A DNA stretch of 64,000 nt from Roseiflexaceae bacterium (lineage in GTDB: Bacteria > Chloroflexota > Chloroflexia > Chloroflexales > Roseiflexaceae), in NCBI GenBank assembly GCA_947474225.1, contig CANJHS010000004.1, forward strand, positions 19,538 to 83,537, given 5' to 3'. The notes under the pieces are model-generated. The model saw only the letters and a list, made by a program, of their open reading frames with translations, was not told the origin of the DNA and ran no database searches. This document shows, one piece after another, positions 50,468 through 59,777 of the stretch (within the stretch, counting starts at the first letter, position 1; each line of letters starts with the position of its first letter). A program made the position numbers and the translations under genes.

Positions 50468-52231
50468 CTACCGAAGTTTAATGTGCAAATCACGGAGCTG
50501 TCGCTCATCGACCGGAGAAGGTGCCCCCATCATCAAATCTTGAGCTTGTTGTGTCTTGGGGAATGCCACGACTTCACGGATTGTTTGCTCATCCGCCAAA
50601 ATCATTGCAATGCGGTCAATTCCCGGTGCAATACCTGCATGGGGTGGCGCACCGAACTCGAATGCTTCCAGCATGTGCCCAAATTGAAGCTCCGACGTCT
50701 CGCGGCTGATGCCAAGCAAGTCGAATAGCTTCTGTTGCACAGCGCGTTGGTGGATACGTACCGAGCCACTGGCCACTTCGTAGCCATTGAGTACGAGGTC
50801 GTAGGCTTTGGCTCGTACTGCCGCGGGATCGGTATCCATCAAGCCGACATCGCTATCAAGCGGGGCGGTGAAGGGGTGATGCGCCGCGTCCCAGCGGTTT
50901 TCACCTTCGTTCCATTCAACCAACGGGAAGTCAATAATCCATGCAAACGCAAGCACATTCGGATCAGCCAAATTCAAGCGGTTCGCACATTCGCGGCGGA
51001 GTTTATCAAGGACGGCGGTGACAACTTTGTAGCTGTCTGCGACGATGAGCACCATGTCGCCTGCGGCAGCCTGCGTCGCAGACAAGATTGCCTGCATTTC
51101 GCTCGGTTCGACATTCTTTGCAAAAGACGAGCGTACCTCGCCTCCTTCTGCAGGAATTGCAACCCAAAGCAACCCCTTCGCCCCATTTTGCTTGGCGATG
51201 TCGGTTAATTCGTCGATTTGTTTGCGCGAATACCCGGCAATCCCTGGAACACAAATGGCTTTGACTGTCCCACCGGTGCTGAGTGCATTTTGGATAACCT
51301 GGAATTGCGTGCCGGCCAAGACGTCGCTCAGATTCACTAGCTCGAGTCCATACCGCAAGTCGGGTTTGTCTGACCCGTAGCGCTCTACAGCGTGGTCATA
51401 TGACATGCGCATGAATGGAGTAAGTGCACGTTTGTGTGGGACCACCGCAGGAACCATGGCAGTGAACAAGCGTTCGACGACATCGATGATATCTTCCATG
51501 TCGACGAAGGACATCTCCATGTCTAATTGCGTAAATTCAGGCTGGCGATCTGCGCGCAAGTCTTCGTCGCGGAAGCAGCGGGCGATCTGGAAGTAGCGGT
51601 CATAGCCTGCCACCATCAACAGTTGCTTCATCTGCTGGGGTGACTGCGGCAACGCAAAAAATTCACCCGCGTGAACCCGACTCGCGACGAGATAATCTCG
51701 GGCACCTTCGGGGGTCGATTTTGTCAAAATCGGTGTTTCGATTTCGATAAACTGTTCCGCATCCAAAAAGTCACGAATGAACTTCACAAAGCGGTGACGC
51801 ATGATTAAATTGCGTTGCATGCGTTCGCGACGTAAGTCGAGGTAGCGATACTTCAGACGCAACGGTTCTTCTTCATTACCGTCACGATTAATGAGCAAAG
51901 GTGATTGTTTTGCTGTATTGAGTACTTCGACTGATGTCGCAACCATTTCGATTGCGCCTGTTGCGATGTCTGCATTGATGGCGTCTGAAGGACGTAACCG
52001 GACTGTCCCGGTGACCCGGAGTACGTATTCGCTACGGGCCTCAGAGGCCACCGCATGGACTGCTGCGTCGTTGGCGGCATCGAAGACCACCTGCGTCAAA
52101 CCGTAGCGATCGCGTAGGTCGATAAAAATCAACGGGCCGTGGTCGCGGCGACGATGGACCCATCCGGCTAACGTGACGACTGATTTGTCGTTTTCAGCAC
52201 GGAGTTGGCCACAGGTATGCGTTCGATACAT
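50468..52231 (-). CDS. aspS: Aspartyl-tRNA synthetase, predicted non-discriminating
   Basis: The 587-residue bacterial-type AspRS has the N-terminal OB anticodon-binding domain ([20 protein letters not shown]), motif 1 near [16 protein letters not shown], motif 2 [18 protein letters not shown], the bacterial GAD insertion, and motif 3 [13 protein letters not shown]. His31 sits where discriminating enzymes usually have Leu. The same His is found in enzymes that also charge tRNA-Asn, so Asp-tRNA-Asn amidation by GatCAB is predicted. The start has GGGG just upstream. Confidence 0.95.
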   Translation of the reverse strand: MYRTHTCGQLRAENDKSVVTLAGWVHRRRDHGPLIFIDLRDRYGLTQVVFDAANDAAVHAVASEARSEYVLRVTGTVRLRPSDAINADIATGAIEMVATSVEVLNTAKQSPLLINRDGNEEEPLRLKYRYLDLRRERMQRNLIMRHRFVKFIRDFLDAEQFIEIETPILTKSTPEGARDYLVASRVHAGEFFALPQSPQQMKQLLMVAGYDRYFQIARCFRDEDLRADRQPEFTQLDMEMSFVDMEDIIDVVERLFTAMVPAVVPHKRALTPFMRMSYDHAVERYGSDKPDLRYGLELVNLSDVLAGTQFQVIQNALSTGGTVKAICVPGIAGYSRKQIDELTDIAKQNGAKGLLWVAIPAEGGEVRSSFAKNVEPSEMQAILSATQAAAGDMVLIVADSYKVVTAVLDKLRRECANRLNLADPNVLAFAWIIDFPLVEWNEGENRWDAAHHPFTAPLDSDVGLMDTDPAAVRAKAYDLVLNGYEVASGSVRIHQRAVQQKLFDLLGISRETSELQFGHMLEAFEFGAPPHAGIAPGIDRIAMILADEQTIREVVAFPKTQQAQDLMMGAPSPVDERQLRDLHIKLR

Positions 52232-52293
52232 ATTTTCCCCTTTGTCAATCGATTGACACAGAATAGGCTTGTATTATACCACTCGAGGCCGTT

Positions 52294-53058
52294 TTAGCGC
52301 TTTTTGTCACGCCGAGCGACGACAATGAGCTGGCTGCTTTCGGCCTCGTATGGTGCTAACTCATAGTTCCCATACACATCTTCAACCGTGAACCCTGCCC
52401 GAGCGAGGAGGTGTTCGAGCTCATAGCGCCAGAAGTAACGCATTGCAAAGCTCGCATTGACGCGCTGAATACGCTGCGCAGCGTCGTTTATATCGTACAT
52501 AAAAACGACATGAATCCGTTGCTGTGCAGTGTCACTCCATTGTGCGACGAATTTTTGGACGATTCGGCCATCTGGTGTTTCGAACTGTTTGTCGAGCACC
52601 AAATCACCTTTGTAGTCTGGTAAATGCCGCATATCTGGATTAAAGAGGTCAATGACGAGGGTGCCGCCTGGACGTAATGCACGATACGCGACTTGGAGTG
52701 CAGCGAGGTGTTCAGTCGTTGTCTGGAGGTGCATAAATGAGTTCAGCGCCACAATCGCCAACCCATACTTCTGGTCCGGTTCCCAGCTCAACATGTCTGC
52801 CTGGACTGAGATAAGTGGCAGATTCGTATGGTACTGGCGGTGCGAAGGGATGTGAGCCAACATGGCTTCAGAAATATCGACTCCCGTGACTTGGTGGCCA
52901 TCACAGGCCAAAGGTACGCAGACACGGCCTGTTCCACACATGAATTCGACGATTGGTCCCGTGGTGTGGCGTGCAAGCGAGCGATAAAAATCGACATCAT
53001 CGACGACGTCGGCAAAGTCGATAGCATAGAGTGAAGCAATTGATGCATAGGCATCCAT
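52294..53058 (-). CDS. Class I SAM-dependent methyltransferase
   Basis: The 254-residue protein begins YASIASLYAIDFADVVDDVD, then motif I IVEFMCGTGRVCVPLA, VTGVDISEAML (motif II acidic residue), ALNSFMHLQT and LRPGGTLVIDLFNPD. This is a Methyltransf_25-like fold. A beta-rich insertion near 150-200 (RIVQKFVAQWSDTAQQRIHV) is typical of the group with a C-terminal D-x-F-N-P motif. The substrate is unknown. It lies 14 bases after the SUFU-domain gene and probably shares its transcript. Confidence 0.82.
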   Translation of the reverse strand: MDAYASIASLYAIDFADVVDDVDFYRSLARHTTGPIVEFMCGTGRVCVPLACDGHQVTGVDISEAMLAHIPSHRQYHTNLPLISVQADMLSWEPDQKYGLAIVALNSFMHLQTTTEHLAALQVAYRALRPGGTLVIDLFNPDMRHLPDYKGDLVLDKQFETPDGRIVQKFVAQWSDTAQQRIHVVFMYDINDAAQRIQRVNASFAMRYFWRYELEHLLARAGFTVEDVYGNYELAPYEAESSQLIVVARRDKKR

Positions 53059-53072
53059 TGGGGTCGTTCTCC

Positions 53073-53750
53073 TCAGCAGAGGCTCGTGCGAGTGAATTCT
53101 GCGTTATAGCGTTCTCGGTGTTGTGCATGCAAGAATGCTTCGAATTGTTCGACGCCGTGCGTGCGGATATAGTCGCGCTCAGCACGAGAAATTGGGATGA
53201 TCCATAATGTTTGAATGTATGCTCGCGGGTGGTCGACTTCACCTGCAGGATTTACTTCGTAGATGTGAGGATCATCGAGAAATGGATAGGTGAAATACAA
53301 AAACTCCAACACAGAGCCTGTGACGAGAGGTTCACCAATTGGCAGGATATAGCCAGGCCCAATCTCGCGTTGATGGAGATGGGGATGCTCAGCAATCATC
53401 AGCAGGAGCTCACACGCAAGCTCCGCGTTTTGCGCCGGAGCGTGCATCAAATACTCATAACGCATCCCGCGTTCATCGCCGGTAGATTGGACGCTTTTCG
53501 GGATGATGTTATACGATGCCCCGACAGTGCAAAAAACAGAATAGAGAGGGTTACTCTCGTACACACATATCGAGAAATGTTGTGAAAGTGCTTGATGAAG
53601 ACCTTCCGCACCCTGCTTTGGTCGCGCACCAAAACGAAATGTAGGCATGCCTTTCCACGCCACCATCCGTTCGTACACCATAATCGCGGGGTCTGAAGAT
53701 GCATGCCATTGAGCATGTAATGCGCTACGATACGGGTCGGCGACCGTCAT
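53073..53750 (-). CDS. Suppressor-of-fused (SUFU) domain protein
   Basis: The 225-residue protein matches bacterial SUFU-domain proteins: YLMHAPAQNAELACELLLMI in the middle, then VLEFLYFTYPFLDDP, EVDHPRAYIQTLWIIPISRA and ERDYIRTHGVEQFEAFL. SUFU proteins bind other proteins in eukaryotic Hedgehog signalling. Bacterial members are often immunity or toxin-associated proteins, but no toxin is visible next to this one. The ATG at 53750 forms an ATGA overlap with the LCP gene's stop, which fixes the start and implies coupling. Confidence 0.85.
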   Translation of the reverse strand: MTVADPYRSALHAQWHASSDPAIMVYERMVAWKGMPTFRFGARPKQGAEGLHQALSQHFSICVYESNPLYSVFCTVGASYNIIPKSVQSTGDERGMRYEYLMHAPAQNAELACELLLMIAEHPHLHQREIGPGYILPIGEPLVTGSVLEFLYFTYPFLDDPHIYEVNPAGEVDHPRAYIQTLWIIPISRAERDYIRTHGVEQFEAFLHAQHRERYNAEFTRTSLC

Positions 53751-55234
53751 GGGGTTGCTCCCGTCCAACTCGCTTGATAATCAGCTCCAACGACGAGCAC
53801 CATACTCGCGTCACTCGCAGCACCTGCTGGTCGTCCAGCATTGGTGATGACTTGTGTCGTATTGAGACCGAGAGCACTCATTAATTGTTGACGCTCAGAT
53901 GTGTGATCACCGATGTCGTAGAGGATGGTCGTTGGTGACCCTTGATTGTTGCCAGCAGCCAAAACAGAAAAACCGGTGTTGGACAACGCATCTGAGATAC
54001 TGCTTCCAACACCAGTGACACCACTCCCATTCAACACCTGAAGCGTAGCGACTCCTGGAATTGTCGAACCATTCTGCCATTTTTTAACCAAGAGCTGGAT
54101 GTCGTTTTCGTTCCAATAGATGTCAGAGGTTAACACATTGTCGACGCGTACGTCAGTTGGATTTATAGAGAATTGCGCAATACGACTCGAATCAAGATGG
54201 CTCGCGATTCCAGCGAGGTCGGTCATGGTAGATACATCACTCATAGGCAAGGTTGTCCGCACATTTTGTTCGAGAACGTTTATCCAATTTGGGAGGAGTG
54301 AGACATTTGCCGCCAGGTCTCGCGAGCGCACTTGATTTAACACCGCTTTGAGCACTTGTTGTTGGCGCTTGCTGCGGTCGAAATCGTTGGTAGAGTGACG
54401 AGAACGTGCAAAGATTAATGCGGTCTTGCCATCCATCAATTGGACACCAGGGGCGATATAAATACGTTCTACACCGTGATTTTCGGTCGGATATTCTGGA
54501 TCGACCAGTGCTTGCTTCACATCGACAATGACGCCACCGACGCTATCGACGAGGCGCTCGAACCCATGGAAATCAACCTGGGCGATATAATCGACGTGTA
54601 TTTTGAGGAATTGTTCCATGGTCTCGGCTGCTGCCGCACCACCGCCAGCATCCTGGCTGGTCCCTGCTCCGTAGAGTTGTTCAGCGTTATAGTAGCCATA
54701 CGAAAAGGCTGAGTTGACTTTACCGAGTGCCCCACTCGGAAGAGGGACGACTGAGTCACGCGGGACAGAGAGCATCGTTGCCCAATTCCCTTGGGGGTTT
54801 ATACGGACGAGAATCAGTGTGTCTGATCGAACACCTTCTGTCACAGCTTCGGCACGTTTGTCAACGCCAACCAAGAGCATGGTGAACGGTTGTTTGAGGG
54901 TAGCCGGAACAAAAGGTGCGGTGTTGGGGGCGGTATCGACAGTATTGTTTGTGTTGGAATTAGGAGTATTTGCACGAGGATCACTTGTCTGAATGTTGGC
55001 TAGTGCCTGATCCGTTCGTCGCAATATTACCAAAGCCGTACCACCGATGCCCAAGAGTGCGAGAGCAACGACGACGATAATATAGGTGCGCCAATTGTTT
55101 GCCTGTTGATCAGCACGTTTCGTGCTCATGCGACCAGGGGTCATATTGGGAAGGAGTGATTTGCTCGGGCGGCGCAATAGCTTCGCAGGGCGGAGTGAAC
55201 GGCGTCGCGGTGATTTCTGCACTGTGTGTTCCAT
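53747..55234 (-). CDS. LytR-CpsA-Psr (LCP) family phosphotransferase with LytR_C domain
   Basis: The 495-residue protein has a basic cytoplasmic N-terminus, one span (about 45-68) and a Thr/Asn/Pro linker. The LCP domain follows: TMLLVGVDKR, RSDTLILVRINPQGNWATML then SVPRDS (catalytic Arg/Asp region), FHGFERLVDSVGGVIVDV and ALIFARSRHSTNDFDRSKRQ. A LytR_C domain (LQVLNGSGVTGVGSSISDAL) ends the protein. LCP enzymes attach glycans from lipid carriers to peptidoglycan or other acceptors outside the membrane, so it may take up products of the glycan locus. Start 55234 is chosen over 55252. Confidence 0.92.
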   Translation of the reverse strand: MEHTVQKSPRRRSLRPAKLLRRPSKSLLPNMTPGRMSTKRADQQANNWRTYIIVVVALALLGIGGTALVILRRTDQALANIQTSDPRANTPNSNTNNTVDTAPNTAPFVPATLKQPFTMLLVGVDKRAEAVTEGVRSDTLILVRINPQGNWATMLSVPRDSVVPLPSGALGKVNSAFSYGYYNAEQLYGAGTSQDAGGGAAAAETMEQFLKIHVDYIAQVDFHGFERLVDSVGGVIVDVKQALVDPEYPTENHGVERIYIAPGVQLMDGKTALIFARSRHSTNDFDRSKRQQQVLKAVLNQVRSRDLAANVSLLPNWINVLEQNVRTTLPMSDVSTMTDLAGIASHLDSSRIAQFSINPTDVRVDNVLTSDIYWNENDIQLLVKKWQNGSTIPGVATLQVLNGSGVTGVGSSISDALSNTGFSVLAAGNNQGSPTTILYDIGDHTSERQQLMSALGLNTTQVITNAGRPAGAASDASMVLVVGADYQASWTGATP

Positions 55235-55348
55235 ACTACATATGAATGCCATTATTATACACGAGCAAGGCGTCCTGCTCGGTTTTTAGGGTATTCTGCC
55301 GGTGATATTTTCATGATAAATTATAGGGAGTGGTATTTGGAGTATCAG

Positions 55349-55804
55349 ATGACGAATCATATGCAGCTAATCGACCAGCTCCTCGATGAAGCACGCAAGA
55401 AGGGTCTGTACAATCCTGATATTCCAGGGGAGCGAGCGTTGGAATTCGCTGACACCACGCACGTGCATCCCGATGACCGCGTCGCATATCAGCTTCTCTA
55501 CAGTAACGGATTCGCGCCACCGTTCATCGAGGAACGAAGTCAACTGCTCCATGAGCGTATTGACCTCAACCAGCTTGTTGTCCTCGTGCGTCAACGGTAT
55601 TCCGGCCTCGATGCAATTCAGAAACAAACTGTCCTCAGCGAAATGCGTCGGAAGTTGACCGACCTCTGGCGTCGTACCCTCGATTACAACCTCATAGCGC
55701 CTACGGTGCTTCAAATCGACGGAATCCGGGTGGAATACGAACTAACGCGTATGCAAGAGCCGATTAGCTTAATTCGGTCCGATTCTGTCGCATCCGCTGA
55801 ATAA
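55349..55804 (+). CDS. DUF1992 (DnaJ-homologue C28 domain) protein
   Basis: The 151-residue protein has LIDQLLDEARKKGLYNPDIP and DDRVAYQLLYSNGFAPPFIE, the helical DUF1992 signature. The rest is a charged helical region. Function is unknown in bacteria. The ATG at 55349 has GGAG seven bases upstream, and earlier in-frame starts (55226, 55313) lack this. Its last 41 bases overlap the convergent permease gene on the other strand. Confidence 0.7.
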   Translation: MTNHMQLIDQLLDEARKKGLYNPDIPGERALEFADTTHVHPDDRVAYQLLYSNGFAPPFIEERSQLLHERIDLNQLVVLVRQRYSGLDAIQKQTVLSEMRRKLTDLWRRTLDYNLIAPTVLQIDGIRVEYELTRMQEPISLIRSDSVASAE

Positions 55805-56603
55805 CGACGGCAAATGCAAAAAATCCGGTGCAAATTAATACAATAGTTGCGCCCGTTGACACTGCATAGTGGAATGAGATGATTAATCCGAGGATTGCAG
55901 AGCAAGCACCGATTGTGGCTGCGTAGATCATCATGCTTCGTAAATCACGCGTCAAGAGTGAAGCAGTCGCAGCGGGAGTGACCAACAATGCACTGGTCAG
56001 AATTACCCCCACGACTTGAATTCCCGTTACGACGGTGAACGCTAACAACACCAGCAACGTCGTACGCAAAAAATCTGTGTGGATGCCCATGACTTCGGCT
56101 TGTATGCTGTCGAATGAAGCGAGTTCGAGCTCTTTGTGCAAAAGAACGAGTACGATCAGTACTGCTACTGCGACGCTACTAATAAGCAACACATCGGTGC
56201 GGTCTACTCCGAGGATGTTGCCAAACAAAATATGACTCAAATCACGGAATGATTGTGTCCCGCTCATTAATACAATGCCAAGCGCAAACATTGCAGTAAA
56301 AATAACGCCTATTGCTGTGTCCTCACGGAGCGTACTTTTACGCGCCATCCAGCCGATGCCGAGAGCGGTCATGACACCTGCTGCGAGTGCGCCGCCAAAC
56401 AAATTCCAGCCGTTCAAATACGCTACCACGACGCCTGGCAATGCGGTATGCGCTAATGCATCACCAATGAAAGCCAAGCGACGCAACACGACATAACTAC
56501 CAATGACGCCGCAGGTCATTGCAATCACGATTGATGCAAAGAGTGCACTCTGCATAAAACCATATTGGAATGGAGCGAATACCCAGTTGTACAGAGCGGT
56601 CAT
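55764..56603 (-). CDS. Metal ABC transporter permease (ZnuB/MntB type)
   Basis: The 279-residue ABC-3 family permease has about eight spans, with VIGSYVVLRRLAFIGDALAH near residue 40 (the conserved G-D-A-x-x-H loop) and VVGVILTSALLVTPAATA near 195. It forms the channel for Zn(II) or Mn(II) import with the ATPase and binding protein encoded just upstream. The ATG overlaps the ATPase stop as ATGA. The 3' end overlaps the DUF1992 gene by 41 bases. Confidence 0.9.
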   Translation of the reverse strand: MTALYNWVFAPFQYGFMQSALFASIVIAMTCGVIGSYVVLRRLAFIGDALAHTALPGVVVAYLNGWNLFGGALAAGVMTALGIGWMARKSTLREDTAIGVIFTAMFALGIVLMSGTQSFRDLSHILFGNILGVDRTDVLLISSVAVAVLIVLVLLHKELELASFDSIQAEVMGIHTDFLRTTLLVLLAFTVVTGIQVVGVILTSALLVTPAATASLLTRDLRSMMIYAATIGACSAILGLIISFHYAVSTGATIVLICTGFFAFAVVIQRMRQNRTELS

Positions 56604-57352
56604 GTGTTGATCTCCGTGTGAAGTGTGCTGTATTTCGCTGCTTCTGTAAATGCTGCCAGCGTCCCTCCATGAATAACCGCTACATAGTCGAATTCTTCAC
56701 TCAGACGACTTAAATCATGGGTTGCCACGACAATCGTCCGCCCGAATGATTTGAGTTCTGTAACGATGTTGGTAATCAAAATGCGTGTTTCGGGGTCTAT
56801 GTTGTTGAATGGTTCATCGAGCAGGAGGAGCTCTGATTCTTGTACGATGGCCCGTGCCAGCAGTGCGCGCTGTTGTTGCCCGCCTGAGAGGTCGCTGATG
56901 AGGCGATCTGCCACAGAAGAAAGATTGAGCCGTTCGAGAGTCTGATTCACGAGTGCGACATCGTGTGCCTTCGGTTGCCGCAACCAGCCCAGATGAACGT
57001 ATCGGCCCGTCAGGACGAAGCGGCGAACCGAAATGGGGAATCGCCAGTCTATTTCTCCTCGTTGAGGGAGATACGCTACACGATGATGACATGCACGTAC
57101 GCTACGCCCGAAAATCTGCACGGTACCTGCACTGAATGCTTGTAGGCCGACCAGCGTCTTGAGCAATGTGCTCTTGCCAGCCCCATTTTGACCGATGAGT
57201 GCGACGCGTGCACTCGCTGGAATCGTGACTGTCACACCAGACAGCGCATCGCCTTGTTTTGCGTCGTAGCGAACATGCAAGTCATGGATTTCGATAGCGG
57301 GTGCATCCGGTACCGAATCCACATGGGTGCGACCACTATAATTCAGGAACAT
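56600..57352 (-). CDS. Metal ABC transporter ATP-binding protein
   Basis: The 250-residue ATPase has Walker A ALIGQNGAGKSTLLKTLVGL, Q-loop YLPQRGEIDWRFPISVRRF (characteristic of the metal-import branch), signature LSGGQQQRALLARA, Walker B LLLLDEPFNNID with an intact Glu, and H-loop VVATHDLS. It powers the ABC-3 permease encoded immediately downstream. It starts three bases after the binding-protein stop. Confidence 0.93.
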   Translation of the reverse strand: MFLNYSGRTHVDSVPDAPAIEIHDLHVRYDAKQGDALSGVTVTIPASARVALIGQNGAGKSTLLKTLVGLQAFSAGTVQIFGRSVRACHHRVAYLPQRGEIDWRFPISVRRFVLTGRYVHLGWLRQPKAHDVALVNQTLERLNLSSVADRLISDLSGGQQQRALLARAIVQESELLLLDEPFNNIDPETRILITNIVTELKSFGRTIVVATHDLSRLSEEFDYVAVIHGGTLAAFTEAAKYSTLHTEINT

Positions 57353-57355
57353 CTG

Positions 57356-58291
57356 TTAGTTACCTTGCAGCGAGGTGCTCATTGTGGTGACATTGTAACG
57401 CATCATAGAGGCGTATGTTGCCCCCGCACTACCTAATTCACCGAGTGCATCGGTGTAAAGTGATGGGGCAATTTCTACGCCGGCTTCTTTTGCGACGTTT
57501 GTAATCAACGCACTATTGCTCATATTTTCAATAAAAATCGCTGGGACACCGCTGTCACGGATTGCCTGAGAGAGCGCTACGATTTTTGTGGCACTCGGAT
57601 CGCTGCTCTCGGTACTGACCCCGAGGATTGTCCCGACAACGACAAATCCATAGCGTTGTGCAAAATACCCGAAGGTGTCGTGATTCGTCACTAGTTTGCG
57701 ACGTTCAGCGGGAATCTTTGCCACCATAGATACGATATCTGCGTCGAGGAGCTGTAATTCTGCAATGTACCGGTCACTGTTTGCACGAAAGGTTGTAGCT
57801 TTGGATGGGAGTGCCTTGGTCAAACCATCACGGATTGTCTCGACCATCACAATAGCGTTACGTACATCGTGCCAAATATGCGGGTCGTATTCTTGCACAG
57901 TCGCATTTTTGTTGGCATCTGGCTGCGGCATGTCTCCGTGATTTGCCTCGTGTGCTGGTATTCGTGCACTGCTGATGATATTCGGTGCCTTCGCCCCTGA
58001 TGCGCGATACAGTTCGTCGAGCCACGGTTCGAACCCGAGTCCAATCGTGACGACTGCAGCAGCGCGGTCGAGCTTTGCGCCATCCTGCGGGGTTGGTTCG
58101 TAGGCATGTGCATCGTTGTTCGGTCCAACTATGGTATCAACTTGTGCTGCGTCACCAACGACGTTTTGGACGATATCGCCGAGCACACTAAACGACACCA
58201 TGATGGATGGAGTTTGGGTACTCCTGGGTGACACTGAGCAACTCGCGAGAAATATTCCGAGGATTACAACAATAGAGAGAAAACGCGCCAT
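57356..58291 (-). CDS. Metal ABC transporter substrate-binding lipoprotein (ZnuA/TroA family)
   Basis: The 311-residue lipoprotein has lipobox FLASC (Cys18). Cluster A-I metal ligands appear in NDAHAYEPTPQD, DPHIWHDVRN, VTNHDTFGYFAQRYGF and the final YTDALG Asp. A short His-containing loop (HEANHGDMP) precedes DPHIWHD, as often seen in zinc proteins, but it is too short to settle Zn versus Mn. The ATG at 58291 is preferred over 58321 because it opens the lipoprotein signal. The promoter immediately upstream carries a palindromic operator. Confidence 0.9.
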   Translation of the reverse strand: MARFLSIVVILGIFLASCSVSPRSTQTPSIMVSFSVLGDIVQNVVGDAAQVDTIVGPNNDAHAYEPTPQDGAKLDRAAAVVTIGLGFEPWLDELYRASGAKAPNIISSARIPAHEANHGDMPQPDANKNATVQEYDPHIWHDVRNAIVMVETIRDGLTKALPSKATTFRANSDRYIAELQLLDADIVSMVAKIPAERRKLVTNHDTFGYFAQRYGFVVVGTILGVSTESSDPSATKIVALSQAIRDSGVPAIFIENMSNSALITNVAKEAGVEIAPSLYTDALGELGSAGATYASMMRYNVTTMSTSLQGN

Positions 58292-58303
58292 GAGTGTGCT
58301 CCG

Positions 58304-58355
58304 AATGAGAGTGACTGTCACTGATAATGATAGTGACTCTCATTTGTTTCGTCAA
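58304..58355 (-). promoter_or_regulatory. Promoter and Fur/Zur-type operator of the metal ABC operon
   Basis: On the minus strand TTGACG (58355-58350) and TATCAT (58332-58327) are exactly 17 bases apart. A long imperfect palindrome at 58304-58344 covers the -10 and spacer: AATGAGAGT and ACTCTCATT form the outer arms, with a TGATAATGATAGTGA core resembling a Fur-family box. A bound metalloregulator would block RNA polymerase. Confidence 0.8.
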
Positions 58356-58644
58356 ATAATTAACGCTTCGGAAGTGCAAAAAGGCACGTAGTCGTGCAAG
58401 GACCGTTTGCAAGCATGAATACATACAACTTGCACATCCTCGGTGTCTCAGAAGTCACTGTGCCTTTGGCTAATTTCTCATGTTGAGTGGTTTTTCATGG
58501 ATGGAGGAACAGTGCTTTATTGCGAATCGACCTTCAAGTGGACCGTCGTCTCACTAGAGAATGTGGTCGTCACAGTTCGTAGAGGATTTTCACTGAGAAG
58601 ACAGAATCTCAGTGTCTGCAAAATAGAATCGAGGGCATGTCACT
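58356..58644. other. Intergenic stretch without a convincing gene
   Basis: About 290 bases lie between the metal-importer promoter and the serine hydrolase stop. A plus-strand ORF at 58443 runs into the hydrolase gene antisense and has no recognisable features. I see no RNA gene or repeat here. Confidence 0.5.
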
Positions 58645-59694
58645 TTATATTCCGGCTTCTTCCCGGATTGCTTTCGTCAGAAGCGGGCCATTTCGCAATA
58701 ACCATCCTCCGTCTGCGGCGCGTGCGCCGAGAATTGCAACCGAAAATCGGTTATCGGGGTCGGTCCAAACAATCATGCCTGATGCGCCACTATGCCCAAA
58801 AGAATGTGGTGGGAATGATGAATCTACCCAATGCGGAGTTTTCGTGCCGCGCAGTTCTGGTCCGAGCCCCCAACTGCTGTGTTCCCACCAGAGTGGTTTC
58901 ATGAAGCCTCCATGCAACCCCCCGGTTTGATCTGTTGTGGCAGCGTGGAGGAGCTCGGGCGTGAGAAACTCAGCGTCTGGTAAAAATGCCTGCACCAGTG
59001 ATAATGCGCCCTGTGCATCGGTACAGAGCCCACCAGAGGGTAATGAAAGCGATCGCCAGAACGGGGAATTAAAGGTTTCGAGCTCTGTGCCACGATGGGT
59101 GCCACGAATGTCGCCAATGACTGCGTGCGCGACATCTGGGTTGTACCCGAGCCAACCGCGAATGCCGAGGGGGCGGAGGACCGTCTCAGCCAAGGCTTCC
59201 GGACAACGCATCCGAGTGACGACTTCGAGGATTGATCCGAGGATGATGTAGGCTAAATTGCTGTATTGGACGGTTGTATGTGGCGGTTGCGCAGGAGCTT
59301 CGACAACGCAATCAGCCCGCAAAAGTTCCCATGTGAGTCCGATACTGTGTCTGCCCTCTTTGTTGGTCACATCCATTCCATATCCGCTGGTGTGTGAAAG
59401 CAATTGTCGGATGGTACGGGTTTTGCTCTCTGGATGGAGGGTCGATATATAGCTTCCTATAGGTTCGTCGAGTGATAGAACGCCACGATCAATCTGATGC
59501 AAAATTGCCAGAGAAATGGCAAGTTTGGTTACCGATGCTACCGGAAAGATACTGTGAGGTGCGAGCGGGTGATTGGCTCCATCGAGGCCGTATGCCTGGA
59601 TGACGGGGTCGTTGTAGCCGTATTGATAGCCGATGACAAGACCGGGAAGTTGACTGGAATCCTGTAACTGTGCAATGGTTTCTGCGAGTGACAT
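58645..59694 (-). CDS. Beta-lactamase-family serine hydrolase
   Basis: The 349-residue protein has the class C-type serine hydrolase motifs: S54-x-x-K57 in FPVASVTKLAI, Y-S-N in VQYSNLAYIILGSIL, and HSGASGMIVW as the third motif, with QLLSHTSGYGMD after the first. No signal peptide is seen, so the enzyme may be cytoplasmic, unlike penicillin-binding proteins. Members act as esterases, D-aminopeptidases or transesterases, and the substrate is unknown. It is divergent from the glycosidase lipoprotein gene. Confidence 0.9.
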   Translation of the reverse strand: MSLAETIAQLQDSSQLPGLVIGYQYGYNDPVIQAYGLDGANHPLAPHSIFPVASVTKLAISLAILHQIDRGVLSLDEPIGSYISTLHPESKTRTIRQLLSHTSGYGMDVTNKEGRHSIGLTWELLRADCVVEAPAQPPHTTVQYSNLAYIILGSILEVVTRMRCPEALAETVLRPLGIRGWLGYNPDVAHAVIGDIRGTHRGTELETFNSPFWRSLSLPSGGLCTDAQGALSLVQAFLPDAEFLTPELLHAATTDQTGGLHGGFMKPLWWEHSSWGLGPELRGTKTPHWVDSSFPPHSFGHSGASGMIVWTDPDNRFSVAILGARAADGGWLLRNGPLLTKAIREEAGI

Positions 59695-59777
59695 GATTGC
59701 CCCTTTATGTATCTGACACTATTGTACGATAGACATTTACTCGGTAAAATACAGCTATCCACCTATGTGAGAACGAT

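Noticed and set aside
58443..58904. 153-residue plus-strand ORF after the metal operon
   Set aside because: Most of it is antisense to the serine hydrolase gene. The remaining part has no signal peptide, domain or ribosome-binding site.
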